In this document: piece after piece, positions 36,148 to 47,508 of the stretch
How positions within the stretch are numbered: position 1 is the stretch's first letter
Layout: every line of letters starts with the position of its first letter
Source of the DNA: Pseudofabraea citricarpa
Lineage: Eukaryota; Ascomycota; Leotiomycetes; Helotiales; Dermateaceae
Direction of reading: 5' to 3'
NCBI GenBank assembly: GCA_029641185.1
Contig: JAPWGK010000003.1
Location: 2,170,001-2,234,000 of the forward strand
Length of the DNA: 64,000 bases
Notes under the pieces: generated by a model
Seen by the model: only the letters and a program-made list of their open reading frames with translations
Database searches by the model: none
What the model was told of the DNA's origin: nothing
Position numbers and translations under genes: made by a program

Positions 36148-37059
36148 GAGGGGAGAGACTTGGGGGATGGAAACGGAAAACAGGACGTGGGTTAGTGGCT
36201 TAGGGAGTTGGGATGCTGGAAATTTTAGGTGTTATGGTTATGAAGTACCAAGTGCGTGTTTCCTTTGATCAGCGAGCAGGACCCACCCGTTGGGATGGTC
36301 GAGTGTAATGATGAATAGTTTGGATATTATGATTAGGAATGTTTTCATTAGCTTGTCGACTTAGAACCTCGAACTCCTCGGTGCTCCTTTGTAACTTTTA
36401 TGTTACCTGTTAGCTTTGGAGACATGCTCAGTGTCGCTAAAACTCAAAAATTGGCGATAAGACGATAATTTGGCTGTATTTCCTTGAGCAGGTAACAAGC
36501 TATTCGAACTTGATTATAATATAGCCATTAGTGAGATATTCCTTACGGGTGCATGAATCCACTACGTGTTATTTAAGAAGTCCTTCCTCTGTTGCCTCTG
36601 TATAAGGTATAAGCTTATCAAAACCATTATAGAGCTTAGCCCTTAGATAAAAGTGCTTTGCTGCTTAGTCCTAAAATGGTAAAACGACGACATGCATAGC
36701 ATACTCTTGAAATATTACGAGACGGAGGTATCGTAAGAAACATCGTTGTTCGCAGGTGTGTTTATCTCTAAGCCAATCACAGTAAGCAGGCGGCCAAGTA
36801 TTCTTGGTGATAACTTGAATCACGAAAACAGGACTAGACCAGCTTCCAGATCTGAACAAGGAACTTTCCAGTTATCAAAAAACAACAATTCACCAACTAG
36901 TTGATATCGAAACTTGCTTGAAGTGTCTACCATCCCGATTGCAGACGTCAGGAACTCGCGTATACGGAAGTACGTGCACCCGTAGGGGTATACACTAAGC
37001 GAATGCGCAACACCACAGAGGGAAGTCCAAAAATATGAGAGCGCAACGAAAAGAAATGC
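36148..37059. other. Intergenic region between GH45 and the tRNA-Tyr gene
   Basis: About 900 bp of 3' flank, AT-rich, with no gene recognised on either strand. Confidence 0.5.
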
Positions 37060-37065
37060 AAAAAA
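37060..37065 (-). terminator. Pol III terminator of tRNA-Tyr copy 1
   Basis: Six T residues on the minus strand begin 11 bases after the tRNA discriminator base. This is the standard RNA polymerase III stop signal. Confidence 0.8.
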
Positions 37066-37075
37066 TTGTTTGATG

Positions 37076-37268
37076 TCCCTCAGGCGCGAGTCGAACGCGC
37101 GACTTTTGCATCTGTTAGCAGATGCCTGAGAGAAATTTGATGTGGTGAGCTTACCATTCCGGTGAGACTGAACATTACAGCTGAAGAAGGTGTTAGCAAC
37201 TTGTAATGAATTCTCATGGAATGGTGATGTCTTACCCGGACGCCATAAACCAACTAGACGACCGAGGG
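37076..37268 (-). tRNA. tRNA-Tyr (GTA), copy 1, with one canonical and two spliceosomal-like introns
   Basis: Read on the minus strand, the exons are 37236-37268, 37175-37180, 37155-37163 and 37076-37102, making a 75 nt tRNA. Acceptor stem is CCCTCGG/CTGAGGG with C1-G72 and discriminator A73 (Tyr identity). The D arm is AGTTGGTTTATGGC, the anticodon stem TCCGG/CCGGA with loop CTGTAAA (anticodon GTA), the variable loop ATGTC, and the T arm GCGCG-TTCGACT-CGCGC (B box). It aligns position by position with yeast tRNA-Tyr as I recall it. There are three interruptions. The first is a canonical 11 nt intron after position 37 (37164-37174). The second is 55 bp between positions 31 and 32 (37181-37235), starting GTAAGAC and ending GCTAACACCTTCTTCAG. 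The third is 52 bp in the variable loop (37103-37154), starting GTAAGC, with TGCTAACAG and ending AAAAG. Both long inserts have GT-AG ends and branch motifs like the protein-gene introns here. Confidence 0.88.
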
Positions 37269-38042
37269 TTGTGAGGTTTGTTGGAGCTGTTTGCGTTAAA
37301 TGAATACATAAACCGTTTGAAAATGCATGTGGGAGTTGGGCGGGGTTGATGCTAGAGCTCCCCGATTAGATGACTGTATTACGTTTAGCGCATTTCTTGA
37401 GCTCTTTCTTCTGTTCACTAGCAGAGAAATAAACGGGCGGGATCTTGGAAGCTGCAGATCACTGTTGTCAGTCCACCGCTAGCGGGTAGAATCACTTAGT
37501 TATAACTCAGCATATTCTATACAACAAAACCAAGAACACAGATCACAATGCAGACATCTATTGCTAGGTAGGCATTAGAAAAACATTGCAGTTCTACCAA
37601 TTTTTAGAAATTTAGGTTCTGCCTGCTCTCATGGTACAGAACACAGTGTAACTGACAGGAGCCACCAGCATTTTTGCGGATGCAAAGATAGATGGAAGGC
37701 GCCTGCATGATAGCTAAAGATTTCCGCTTTGGAGCACACATTTATTTATTTATTGGTCAAGAATCAAATCAATATTGAGGCGTCTACATTGCTGAGACAT
37801 TGGTGGATGTTAGATAAAAATATGTTCAGCTTTCTGTGCTGGAGACTTGGCGGGGCTCGGCCCGTGCGAGGCATTTCCCTCGTTATCGATAGAGGAGGCT
37901 GGGGAAGCAAGACATCAACTACCATCCCTTCCTCCCTCGGACTGGAGGGGTCAAGGACCTTTCATGACATATTTGCTCATGCAAAATCTACACACATTCT
38001 TAGAACTCCGGACATTTTGGTCACCATCATCTGCTATTCACA
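37269..38042. other. Intergenic region upstream of the tRNA-Tyr and GRF genes
   Basis: The first 19 bases upstream of the tRNA are identical to those upstream of the second tRNA-Tyr copy. The rest holds the promoter of the GRF gene and no other gene. Confidence 0.5.
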
Positions 38043-39108
38043 ATGTTTACTACTCCTCGTAAAGTAGGAGCTTCGCCAGCGCTAAAAACGCCCACTACGG
38101 TGACGCCTCTGCGGAAAGGACTCTATTCTGAGGGAAACTGGTACTGTAGGCTACGCCATCTGATATGCTATCACTGCCAGGCCTGACTAATGTGTGCATG
38201 CAGGCAATTGTTCTCCGCGCCATCCCGCCGCATACTTCCACGTCAGGAAAGATGGTCCCAACAGAGGACGAGGATTCTACACCTGCACACTCCCCAAGCA
38301 AGAAGCGTGTGGATTCTTCCTTTGGGAAGACGAGGCGACCACTAGGGAAAATCCCATAGTCATGACAAATTCGAGAGCCAACCCAGCCTCTACAGCAAAG
38401 AATACACACGTATCAACAAACAACAATGTAAGCTTAAGCCAGTCAACAGTGACAACCGCAACGGACTCGGAAGGCGAAGATTTTGGAGATTGGCCACTCA
38501 CAGAGGAAGATGAGAAGAAGGTGGAAGAAGTTGTGGAAGTTGTACCGCGACACATACCACCTCCAGCATATCCAGAGACACCAAGAAAGGCGAATCGAAC
38601 AAGCTATATGGCCACTCCAGGTACCAAGAGGAAGAGAGATGATGCTGATTCCTTTCCTACTCCAATGACCAACAATATCGGAGGCATGCCCATGACGCCT
38701 TCGAACACCAGGCGGAGAACCGGGATGTGGGATGGTATCGAAAGGTCAGGCATGAGCTCACTTACGACGCCAAGTGGACTAGGTCGATTCCGAGACGCTG
38801 AAGACAATTATGATATCACGGAAGAAGTACTAGATCTGTTGAAGCCAGACAGGATCAGCGAGAGAACCACCAGTGCTATCCGGGAAACATTGAACAGGTT
38901 CGCTCTTCAAGCCTCGGGCGTTTCTAAAGCACGAGACCTCGTCAGGACTTCGTTGAAAACCAAAGACAATCAGATTGCGACCCTTCAACAACGAATTACT
39001 ACTTTAGAGGCTGAAATGGAGGTAGACAAGGCTTTTATCAGAAAATGCAAAGGCGACATTCGGCACTACGCGACCCGTGGTGAAGCTAGCGCAGCTCGCA
39101 ATGGTTGA
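38043..39108 (+). CDS. GRF-type zinc-finger protein
   Basis: Two exons: 38043-38145 and 38204-39108, giving 335 aa. The splice completes a zinc-binding GRF motif at residues 33-77: WYCNCSPRHPAAYFHVRK, then DGPNRGRGFYTC, then CGFFLWED. The ligands are probably Cys35, Cys37 or His41, Cys62 and Cys70. GRF fingers bind single-stranded DNA or RNA and are found in topoisomerase III, APE2 and NEIL3. The rest of the protein is acidic and Ser/Thr/Pro-rich (residues 85-215), with a basic KRKRDD patch near residue 165. It ends in an alpha-helical coiled coil (KTKDNQIATLQQRITTLEAE, near 300). The architecture suggests a small nuclear adaptor in DNA repair or replication. That role is inference. Confidence 0.85.
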
Positions 39109-40324
39109 GTGGATTTAATTGATAAAGCAAAATATCATCTCCAAGGATGGTTTAAGGCTTTCTTATCACTTCCTGGAATCTCAATTGCACAACTAAAAAC
39201 GAAGGAAAGAGCTTCAGGGGCAAAGACTCTTTCTGCCGTCATATGATGCATTTTCATGGCTCAGTCAAGGCTCAACATCGCCATAAATATTCCGCGCTAT
39301 CCACGCTATCCACACTATCGACCAACTATACAAATTCAAAACTCCACACTCCCGAGACACCCAACTACTTGCCCCGAAATTAAAAACTATGTCGTTGGTA
39401 GCATGCGTGCTATCGTCGATGCCGTGTGACTTCTCAACAGGCCGGCAACCCATAGTCCGAAATACTTCAAACTTTCAGTGCCTGTGGTATTCGCTTGCTC
39501 GCTCTATCTGTCTATAATATGACAGAACAAGGGGAAAGAGAGATGCTTTCTTCTTGCTTTTGTTTAAGAGGCGTATAGTATTTTTTACGGTGGTAGGGAG
39601 ATAACTACAAGGTTATTGGGGGAACACCCGAACATTCATGTTTCTTTCTACCTATGCTTAAAAATCTTGGTTGTGAAGTGGCTGGACTGTGGGAAGGCAA
39701 GCTGAAAGTAGAACTTGGCATTGCATTGGGAGCTTTTGGTACAATGTATGGCATGAGAGATGGCAAAGCTGTGTTCCACATCCACTGCAACTTAATGAAT
39801 TATGACAAATGATACACTTAATGAAAGCGTTATTTTGCTTAAAGATACTATTCTGATGATGTTTCCATTTGCTTAAGTTCTTACTCGCTACCGTATTCAC
39901 TTCGGAAAGTATGCTCCCATTCCAAGATTTAAGATTCACCCCATAAAACATTACCCGGGTTTTCAAAACGGTGGGTCGGTATGCCATCGTTGGCCTCATC
40001 TCCGGCACTTTGTTCCTTGCTCCAGGAAATGAAGTAATTCTCGATGGACAAAGACATTTGGGCTAGGCGATAAGATAGGGGGGAGTCTCGCAAGGACTAG
40101 ACCAGACTGGGGAGAAGCCGTGCGCCGCCATCACCAACGACAAACGCGACTTTCCGAGTGAGCGGTCCAGAAACTGTAGCAACTCTTTCTCCACCAACGC
40201 GGCGCCCTTCGGATCTTTTCTTTTCTTGCTTAGACCTATCGCGAATGCATGCTGTCTCTCCTTAACTAAATTCTCTACAGATCGGTTTGGGTCCTGCACC
40301 TGGGTTCACTGAGCACGCGACAAG
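39109..40324. other. Intergenic region between the GRF and ELMO genes
   Basis: 1.2 kb, AT-rich at left. A 78-codon minus-strand frame ends at 40063 just upstream of the ELMO gene, but it has no partner exon or motif and is not called. Confidence 0.5.
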
Positions 40325-42496
40325 ATGGATCAAGCAGATATCCCCGCGCTTCTCTCACGCCTGTCGAGCGATGAAGATGCCATGCGCAAGATGGCTGTCT
40401 TTAAGCTTCAGTCTTCGATCAACGATCCTTCTTTCGCGGATGTCTTTATTTCCTCCGGCGGTCTTGTCATCCTTCGCCGATTAATCTTAAGTACCGGCGG
40501 CAACACCCTCGCATACTCCCTACAAAGTTTGAGTCGTCTGTTGGAAGTTGATATGGGATGGGAGATATTCGAGGCTTCGGGCGCAGGAGAATTGGTCGAG
40601 CGCCTCGTTGAGCTGATTGTCACACATCCTCTGGTCAACATTCTACGGGGGGCTATGTCCATACTGGTAGCCATCGTAAGCTACCCACAGTCTTCGAGAG
40701 GAATCATCCGGACCCCGGGCGCCTTTGGATTTCGAGCTCTGAAACCTGCTGTCGCTGTATACCCTCAATTCTTCGAAATGGTCGTCTCGCAACTCAATTC
40801 CGCAGATCATGCCCTCTGCTCGAACGCACTTATGCTGCTCAATGCCCTCATGCGCGATGCCATTACGAACGATCCGAAAGACGGCGGTGGAAAAAGCAGC
40901 GGGACAGGAGAGGAATGGCCGAAATTCATAAAAAGATTACAAGACTTGGGCGTAATAAAAGCAGTGTACATTCTCATGCAGAGCTCTGCTATGCAGGATC
41001 TTGCGCACCCGTTACTGGAGTTTCAGGCGTTGACAAAAGTGCTATTAAGGAAATGGAGGGATGTGAAGGTGGATCTGGAGAGGCCAGAACACAGGAGGGC
41101 ACTCAAAGGATTGCATTTAGCCAGTGCCCCAGACCGACGAGACCGTGATATAGGAACAAGAGCAGAGGAACTCGCCGAACCGACAGGAAGAAAGGGCAGC
41201 AGACGGCACAACCCGGAGAAATGGCGAAGGTTAGGGTTTGAGACTGAAAGTCCTGCTTGGGAATTTGATACGACGGGGTTTTTGGGCATGATGGACTTGA
41301 CCGATTTTGTGCGGAAACAAGAGGATGGGTTCCAGAAATTATTGCTGGAACAATCATCGAGACCGATGCATGAGAGGTGTCCAATCGCTAGATCTAGTCT
41401 GGCAGTTACAACGATTCTTTACGAGCACTTTGAAGTCGATAAATCTGATATTGAGGACGCGAAAGCCTATTTGGTTTTGGATGGAATGAAGAATATTGAC
41501 AAGGTTTTCCGACCGTTACTACTCCAGTGGTCGAGATTACATACAGCAAGCTTACAATCATTCTTTCGATTGTGGAAAGCAACGGGAGCAATGCAAGATG
41601 ATTTTGAAAAAGTCGCGGAACTGGTTCGAATTCTTATTGAACAAGTTGTGGGGCAAGCATCAAGAACAAAAGATGTGCAAGAAGTTGAAGAGGAGCTCTT
41701 CGAATTTGATTACCATCGCTTGCGGGAGTTGCAGATGGAACTTTTGGAATTGGGTTTCGAGGATGAATGGGGCCATCATTTAACTCAAGTACGGGATGAA
41801 CTCAAACATGAGGCCTTGCAGTTTGTCAAGGAACAACGAGTTCGATGCCTTCTCCAAGGTGCCTGGTTCCCAAGGACGGTAACTACAAAATCAAGTATGG
41901 ATGATGACTTTATGGCAAGGGATGCTGCAAGGAAACAATCATTATGGCGCTTTGTGAAACTCTCCCACAATCGGCGATACCTGCACTATTCAGATTTTGA
42001 ATCGCAGACCACGCACGAGCCCTCTCTCGATCAACTAAACGAAAAGATTGACCTGAGCGTTGTAAGCTCTGTTGTCTCGAATGTCTCAGCTTCACATGAC
42101 GATACCTCGAGCATATCAAGCACATCAACACTGAAAACAATATCACATGCACCAAAGCAGACTTCCACAACAAGAATCACCATCAACAGTTTCGTCACGC
42201 TCGCAGACGATAAGTCACAGTCATCCCAAGATCATACAAGAGAAAAGGCCCTCTTGACTCTCATGCCGCCAAACCACAGTCTAGCATCGGAATGGTTAGA
42301 TGGTTTACTAATGCTACTGAACCAAACCCCAATAACCGCGGAGACGAACAAGCTTGTGACCTTGGTGACCGACTATGGACTCAAGATCAGATTGTTGAAT
42401 GTGAGGCTAGACGACGGAATGGAGGGCATCCCACAAGATGCGGGTGTTGTACCGAGTAGGGATGGGTTGGATGACGATTATTATTATGAGGTTTGA
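40325..42496 (+). CDS. ELMO/CED-12 domain protein
   Basis: Single exon, 723 aa. The N-terminal half is an armadillo-like helical array (residues 1-300, for example MAVFKLQSSINDPSFADVFI and GGLVILRRLILSTGGNTLAY). The ELMO domain lies near 315-480 (MMDLTDFVRKQEDGFQKLLL, HERCPIARSSLAVTTILYEH). A C-terminal PH-like domain follows from about 505 (LLQGAWFPR, WRFVKLSHNRRYLHYSDFE) and extends to 690, with a low-complexity Ser/Thr insert near 575-640. In animals ELMO proteins work with DOCK proteins as exchange factors for Rac GTPases. Fungal homologues are thought to do the same in polarised growth and development. The order ARM-ELMO-PH matches the full-length family. Confidence 0.9.
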   Translation: MDQADIPALLSRLSSDEDAMRKMAVFKLQSSINDPSFADVFISSGGLVILRRLILSTGGNTLAYSLQSLSRLLEVDMGWEIFEASGAGELVERLVELIVTHPLVNILRGAMSILVAIVSYPQSSRGIIRTPGAFGFRALKPAVAVYPQFFEMVVSQLNSADHALCSNALMLLNALMRDAITNDPKDGGGKSSGTGEEWPKFIKRLQDLGVIKAVYILMQSSAMQDLAHPLLEFQALTKVLLRKWRDVKVDLERPEHRRALKGLHLASAPDRRDRDIGTRAEELAEPTGRKGSRRHNPEKWRRLGFETESPAWEFDTTGFLGMMDLTDFVRKQEDGFQKLLLEQSSRPMHERCPIARSSLAVTTILYEHFEVDKSDIEDAKAYLVLDGMKNIDKVFRPLLLQWSRLHTASLQSFFRLWKATGAMQDDFEKVAELVRILIEQVVGQASRTKDVQEVEEELFEFDYHRLRELQMELLELGFEDEWGHHLTQVRDELKHEALQFVKEQRVRCLLQGAWFPRTVTTKSSMDDDFMARDAARKQSLWRFVKLSHNRRYLHYSDFESQTTHEPSLDQLNEKIDLSVVSSVVSNVSASHDDTSSISSTSTLKTISHAPKQTSTTRITINSFVTLADDKSQSSQDHTREKALLTLMPPNHSLASEWLDGLLMLLNQTPITAETNKLVTLVTDYGLKIRLLNVRLDDGMEGIPQDAGVVPSRDGLDDDYYYEV

Positions 42497-43010
42497 GCAT
42501 GGCGTGGAGGCGAGCGTATATGTATTTTTTTTCTTGTTACTTTCTTCAAACTTGATACCCCGTATTTTGAATGTACTAGTAGATGTGGATATCTTTTTGA
42601 ATTTCTGGCCTGTTTTTGTTTCTGAAAGCGTTTTTTATTCTTGTAGATATAGGGAGGATATATAGGATAGAGTCTAGAACGTCAATTCGTTTCTTACTTG
42701 TTTTGAACGTATCTTGTAGAACGAAGTGTTAAAGTTGCGAGCTATCTTGAGTCGTATTTGTGTTGCTTGATTATTACAAATTATAGTTTTAACCCTGACT
42801 CTGGCTAAATATAACATGTTTCCCTCTACGTCAGTCATGCTCGATATTTGGGTGCTGCTAGTAAGTTTCTAATATGCATTTGAACTGAGAGATCCTCCTC
42901 TGGCTAATAACTGTGAGTTCTAGCTTGGAAAGAAACACACGTAGCTTATAATATACTTCATTTCCAACTGGGTTAATTTGAAGTTCCCAAAAGGTTTAGC
43001 GACGAGCGTT
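42497..43010. other. Convergent intergenic region
   Basis: 3' flanks of the ELMO and MFS genes. AT-rich, no gene seen. It marks the left border of the polyketide cluster. Confidence 0.5.
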
Positions 43011-44844
43011 TCACGGCTCTGCTCTTTCCTTGCTGGTATCCATACTTATATCCGTAGGAGCTACCAGATCCACCTTCTCCAACTTCTCATCTTCAACAAA
43101 CTTCTGCGTACTTCCCGATTCCTTATCCAAACTAATATCCCTCGATACGAAACTCCCCAGCGTCGCCAGTGCCGAGAAGATGGCGAGAACAATAAATATC
43201 GCATTGATACATTCCGACGTGACCTTTCGATAGATTACCCTTACGGGCTCGGGAAATTCCTTGATGAGGTTCACAGCCTGCTCGGCCTCGTGGTCTGTGA
43301 GGAAGTACTGGGGAGGTATGAGACCGTCGGCAGTATAGCGAGCAACTTTGTGGCTCCATACGTTCTGGAAGATGGTCCCGCCGATGGCAACCCCGAAAGC
43401 TTCGCCGAGACTGACGGTGAACGAGGATAGTGCGGATGCCATGGGCACATCCTCGTCCGCTTGAGAGGCTTGGATCGCTATTTGCCTACCCGGGAATAGC
43501 ATTCCTCCACCGATCCCGTATAGAACTTGGAACCCAAATTGAACTCCTTTGTTGGAGTTGGGTCGGAGTAGGGAAGTCAAGCCGAAACCGAGTGACATGA
43601 GCACCAGGCTAGTGGAATTAAGGATCTTGAATCGCTTCGTGTATGCTATTATGAAGCCTGCTGCTGCTGCAAAAACAGGGACAACAGAAGTTCCAGGTAA
43701 AATGGCAACTGCAGAACCAAGCAGGGATTTTTGTTTTGTGACAAGAAACTGTTTGGGCCGATATTAGCATCTGACGGAACAAAGATGAGGTGTATACGTA
43801 CGTAGAGAATCAAATAATACTCCATCGCCCATAAGGTAATTCCCAATACAAATGAAGAGAAATATGCCGAGACCGAGGTGCGATTCCCAATTATTCTTGA
43901 CGGTATCATTGGATGTTTGGTGACGAAGTGCTCGTACAAAACAAAGAGAATGAGACCCACTCCGCCAGCGATCAAAGATACTAGCACGTTTGGAGATGAC
44001 CATGAATACAATACTCCTCCGCTTGTAACACCAAAGAGCAGAGAGATCAGCGAGCACGTAAGTACAGCCATTCCCATCCAATCTGCGCGAAGAAGGTTTT
44101 CCTTGAGTGAAAGAGGCGGTGCTTGCAGGTGGAGAAATTTGACTAAACAAAGCAAGGTTGGAATACAGACCGGGAGATTAATATAGAATACACTGTTCTC
44201 GCGGTTAGTAATTTTGAACTATGCTGCATTTTCCATTCACTGGCAACTTACAGTCGCCAGGTTGATCTTTCTGAGATGGACGCCCCCAGTACGTAGCCGG
44301 AAATCAGGGCAACGGAACTGACCAAGCCTAGAATTCCGATGTATTTACTTCTCTCACGCAGTGCAACCATGTCCGCTATAATAATAGTACACAAGGCATT
44401 GATCCCGCCAGCTCCAAGGCCTTGTACCTGCAAAAAGAGTCAATATAGAACGTAAGTTTCCACCGACAATCGAGAACTAACAACACGCCCTCCTATCAAC
44501 CAAGATATGTTCTGAGCAACCGCACAGAGGATGCTTGCGAATGTGAAAATTGAAAGGGCAACAAGCAAGCAGGGTTTCCGGCCGAATATCTCAGACAGTG
44601 CTCCATAGACAGGCTGGAAAGCTGCTTGAGCGAAGAGAAAGCCCGTCCCATTCCAGTATGCTTGGTTGCTTGTTGCGTCGAGTGCCTTTGCAATTGCTGG
44701 GAGAGCAGCTGCAATGATGACCGTGTCCAGAGTCGTGATGAACTCGCATGCGCATAGCGAGATAAATGCCAATTTAAATGCTCTCGATTTCTTTTCTACC
44801 TTGTGCTGTGTCTGCGGTGCCAGCGCAATCTCAGGATCCTCCAT
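43011..44844 (-). CDS. MFS efflux transporter, 14-TM DHA2 type, in the polyketide cluster
   Basis: Four exons on the minus strand: 44482-44844, 44252-44427, 43802-44192 and 43011-43748, giving 555 aa. Family motifs are visible: motif C region LDTVIIAAALPAIAKAL in TM1, motif A GALSEIFGRKPCLLVA in the TM2-3 loop, VQGLGAGGINALCTIIIADM in TM4, and the 14-TM signature TWRLVFYINLPVC joined across intron 2. The C-terminal tail is hydrophilic (residues 515-555). The mean length of this group is about 550 aa, so the gene is intact. Relatives export toxins, drugs and fungal secondary metabolites. Its place next to the ligase and PKS suggests it exports the cluster product. Confidence 0.9.
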
Positions 44845-45490
44845 ATTGCCGAGAGGGCAGACGAGTGTCCTTCTTGCAAGAAGTGGATTATGCCTCCAAA
44901 TTCTCTGGCAAATATATTAAAACTTAGGTCCTACCGATTAATTTTCCATCACTGGAGAAGCTTTGATTATTGAAGAACTCGCGAAACGTTGCAAGGATGC
45001 TTCTCACTTCGTCCGAGGAAAAGAAATTAGAATACGATAGCAGTTTGTGTTTCTTCTGTTGGCATACAGCAGGTGCTTACGCTGCCCCACATTACTCCAC
45101 GAAGAAGCTGAAAATTGGATCTTTCGGGTATGCTATCACACGACAAATATCCTATGCAGTGAGACGGCAAATCTAACCTTTTCCATTCAGCTCGCTTAAT
45201 GGTTGAAATGCGACGTGTAGATAGTGAGATATTTTAACTATTTGACTGGTCGATGGCCATAAATCCTATCACAAACCGTGTTATATCATATTTGCTCTAA
45301 TCAGCTATTCTCCCATTAAGAATTGCCTTATCAAGGTGGATTTTGCAACCATTAACCTGGATTACAGAGGGGACCCTCAGCTCAGATACCCGAGCTCACA
45401 TAAGCGGAGTTTAGAAAATATAACATTCAAAACAAATTAGTTAGTAATTACTGAGATGACTAAGACAGCTACAGCTTAGTCAATAAAAAT
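44845..45490. other. Intergenic region upstream of the MFS gene
   Basis: Holds the MFS promoter and the 3' flank of the acyl-CoA ligase. AT-rich, no gene seen. Confidence 0.5.
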
Positions 45491-47508
45491 TCAAACCGGG
45501 TTACTGATCGCCAAAGACGTAAGCGCATTGCCCAGATCCCGAAGCTCGTTCTTCTTGAGCTTGCCACTCCCAGTTGTCGGAAATACCTTGCAGACACCCA
45601 CATCGCCCAGCCAGAATATGTGAACAGGAATTTTATGCCGCCCGAGTGTAAGCCGTACCCAGTCATGTAACTGTGAATCAAGTGGTCGCTGCACCGAAAT
45701 ATCAGGCTCAAGAAACGCTGCTGGCATCTCGCCGTACTTTTTATCCTTCAAACCTACGACTGCTGCTTGAGAGATGGCTGGATGCTGTGTCAAGCGCTCT
45801 TCAATCTCTAGAGGATAAATATTCTCGCCACCTAGTTGCAAGTCAGCATACTTTTTTCCTCTCGGAAAGGCTGTGTTGCAGCGGATGCCGCGGAATTAGA
45901 TTGGTTTCGAGTTATACCCAAAGGATTAAGCGACTCGAAGCAGAGCGGTCTCTCTCATCCCAAAGACTTACCTCGTATAATTATGTCCTTAATTCGACCA
46001 GTAATCTTGCAGTATCCTCTCTCATCCAAAATAACTTCATCTCCAGTCCTCATCCACATCACTCCATCATTGTCCTTGACCATTACTTCCTTCGTCTTCT
46101 CGGGATCATTGAAGTACCCGACTTGAAGATTGTATCCTGATACAACAAGTTCACCTGCGGTCCCAAAAGGCACTATTTCATTTTTGGTATCAACCACTTT
46201 GGCTATCGTATGAGGCAGAATTCGTCCAACAGTCGAAAGTTTTTCTTCTAATGCATCATCGACTGAAGTCATAAAGCTCGCAGGGGATGTTTCCGTCATT
46301 CCTAAGGTACAAAATTAGTTTCTGATGTCTTTGTAACTTTGGAAATAGCCAATATGAGATGCATACCATATGTAATTGTAAGGTCCTGCAGGCCGAACAC
46401 CTGCTGAAGCTGTGTCATTAAAGCAGGAGATACTGGAGACCCGGCTGCAATTCCGGTTCTTAATGCAATGCCAGAGATTTTGTGTTGGCGTACAAACTCG
46501 AGTTCGGCGATGAACATGGTAGGCACACCATGTAAACCAGTGCACTTTTCTTTGATAAGCGCTTTGACGACACTCGCTGGATCGAACGTTTCATTAGGAA
46601 GTACAAGTGAAGCACCATGGGTAAAGCATGCTAATAGACCAAGTACAAGACCAAAACAATGGAATAAAGGTGGGGGACAACATATCACATCACTGCTCGT
46701 TAATTTCATTCGATTGCCTATGAAACGGCCGTTGTTTATGATATTGCTGAATACGTGTTAGCAGAAACACTTCATAAGTATATATTCCTTACTAATGTGT
46801 GAGCATGGAGGCCTTTGGTTGTCCTGTGGTGCCACTAGTGTACTGAAGATTCGCTACATCCATAAAATGGGCAGATTTTACTTGATGATCCAATTCATCT
46901 TTAACAGAAATACCTTGCATGATGAACTCATCGTAAGACATGGTTGACTCTCCAATAGGTTGTTCATTGCTTCGAATGAGAATGATGTTTTTCAAATAAG
47001 ACAAAAGTGGTTCTCCGCTTCCTTTCACAGAGGCGAGTACTTCTAAATGCGGAAGCATACTTCTCTTGCCAATTTGTGTAGAGGTGAAAAGAAGCCGACA
47101 TCCTAAGTAGAATTTAGCTTCATTCTATTACATGTCTTTAAAGCAGGCACCTGAATGATCGAGTGCGTTTATACACTCTTTTGGCGTATAGGTGTTGTTT
47201 AGAACAACCACAATGCCACCTATCAGCGTAGATGCGAAAAAAAGCTCGATGTAACGTTCGCAATTTCCAGACAGAATTCCAACACGGTCGCCTCGCCTGA
47301 TTCCCAACGCAACTAATGCTCTGGCAACACTTTTGCACCGATCAAATAGCTGGCCATATGTATATCGTACTCCGGTCCACGAGGAAATCACAGCTTCTTG
47401 ATCTGGGTATTTTGCAGCTTGTTCTTGCAACAGTTGCCCCAAGGACAGCTGAACTAGTTGTGGCTCTAGAGGGCCTCTAACAACAGATGGTGCTTGGCCA
47501 AACACCAT
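45491..47508 (-). CDS. Acyl-CoA / aryl-CoA ligase (AMP-forming) of the polyketide cluster
   Basis: Five exons on the minus strand: 47151-47508, 46793-47102, 46367-46746, 45972-46301 and 45491-45831, giving 572 aa with all joins in phase. It belongs to the ANL superfamily: it adenylates a carboxylic acid and transfers it to CoA or a carrier thiol. The P-loop YTSGTTGQPKA lies near residue 210. Other landmarks are PPLFHCFGLVLG, the adenine-binding TITYGMTETSP (formed by splicing), [40 protein letters not shown] (hinge Asp and A8, read in two overlapping parts) and the catalytic Lys in PTTGSGKLKKNE. The last intron is 140 bp, longer than others here. It is divergent from the PKS and lies just upstream of the MFS in the same orientation. 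Likely roles are loading a starter acid or activating the released polyketide. No clear PTS1 is seen at the C-terminus. Confidence 0.92.

Noticed and set aside
37103..37154. Reading the tRNA as a class II tRNA with a long variable arm
   Set aside because: The anticodon GTA, C1-G72 and A73 make it tRNA-Tyr, which is class I in eukaryotic cytosol. Removing the insert gives an exact 75 nt match in arm lengths.
40063..40299. 78-codon minus-strand frame just upstream of the ELMO gene
   Set aside because: The sequence looks protein-like in charge pattern, but there is no continuation exon, no domain and it lies in the ELMO promoter. Left uncalled.
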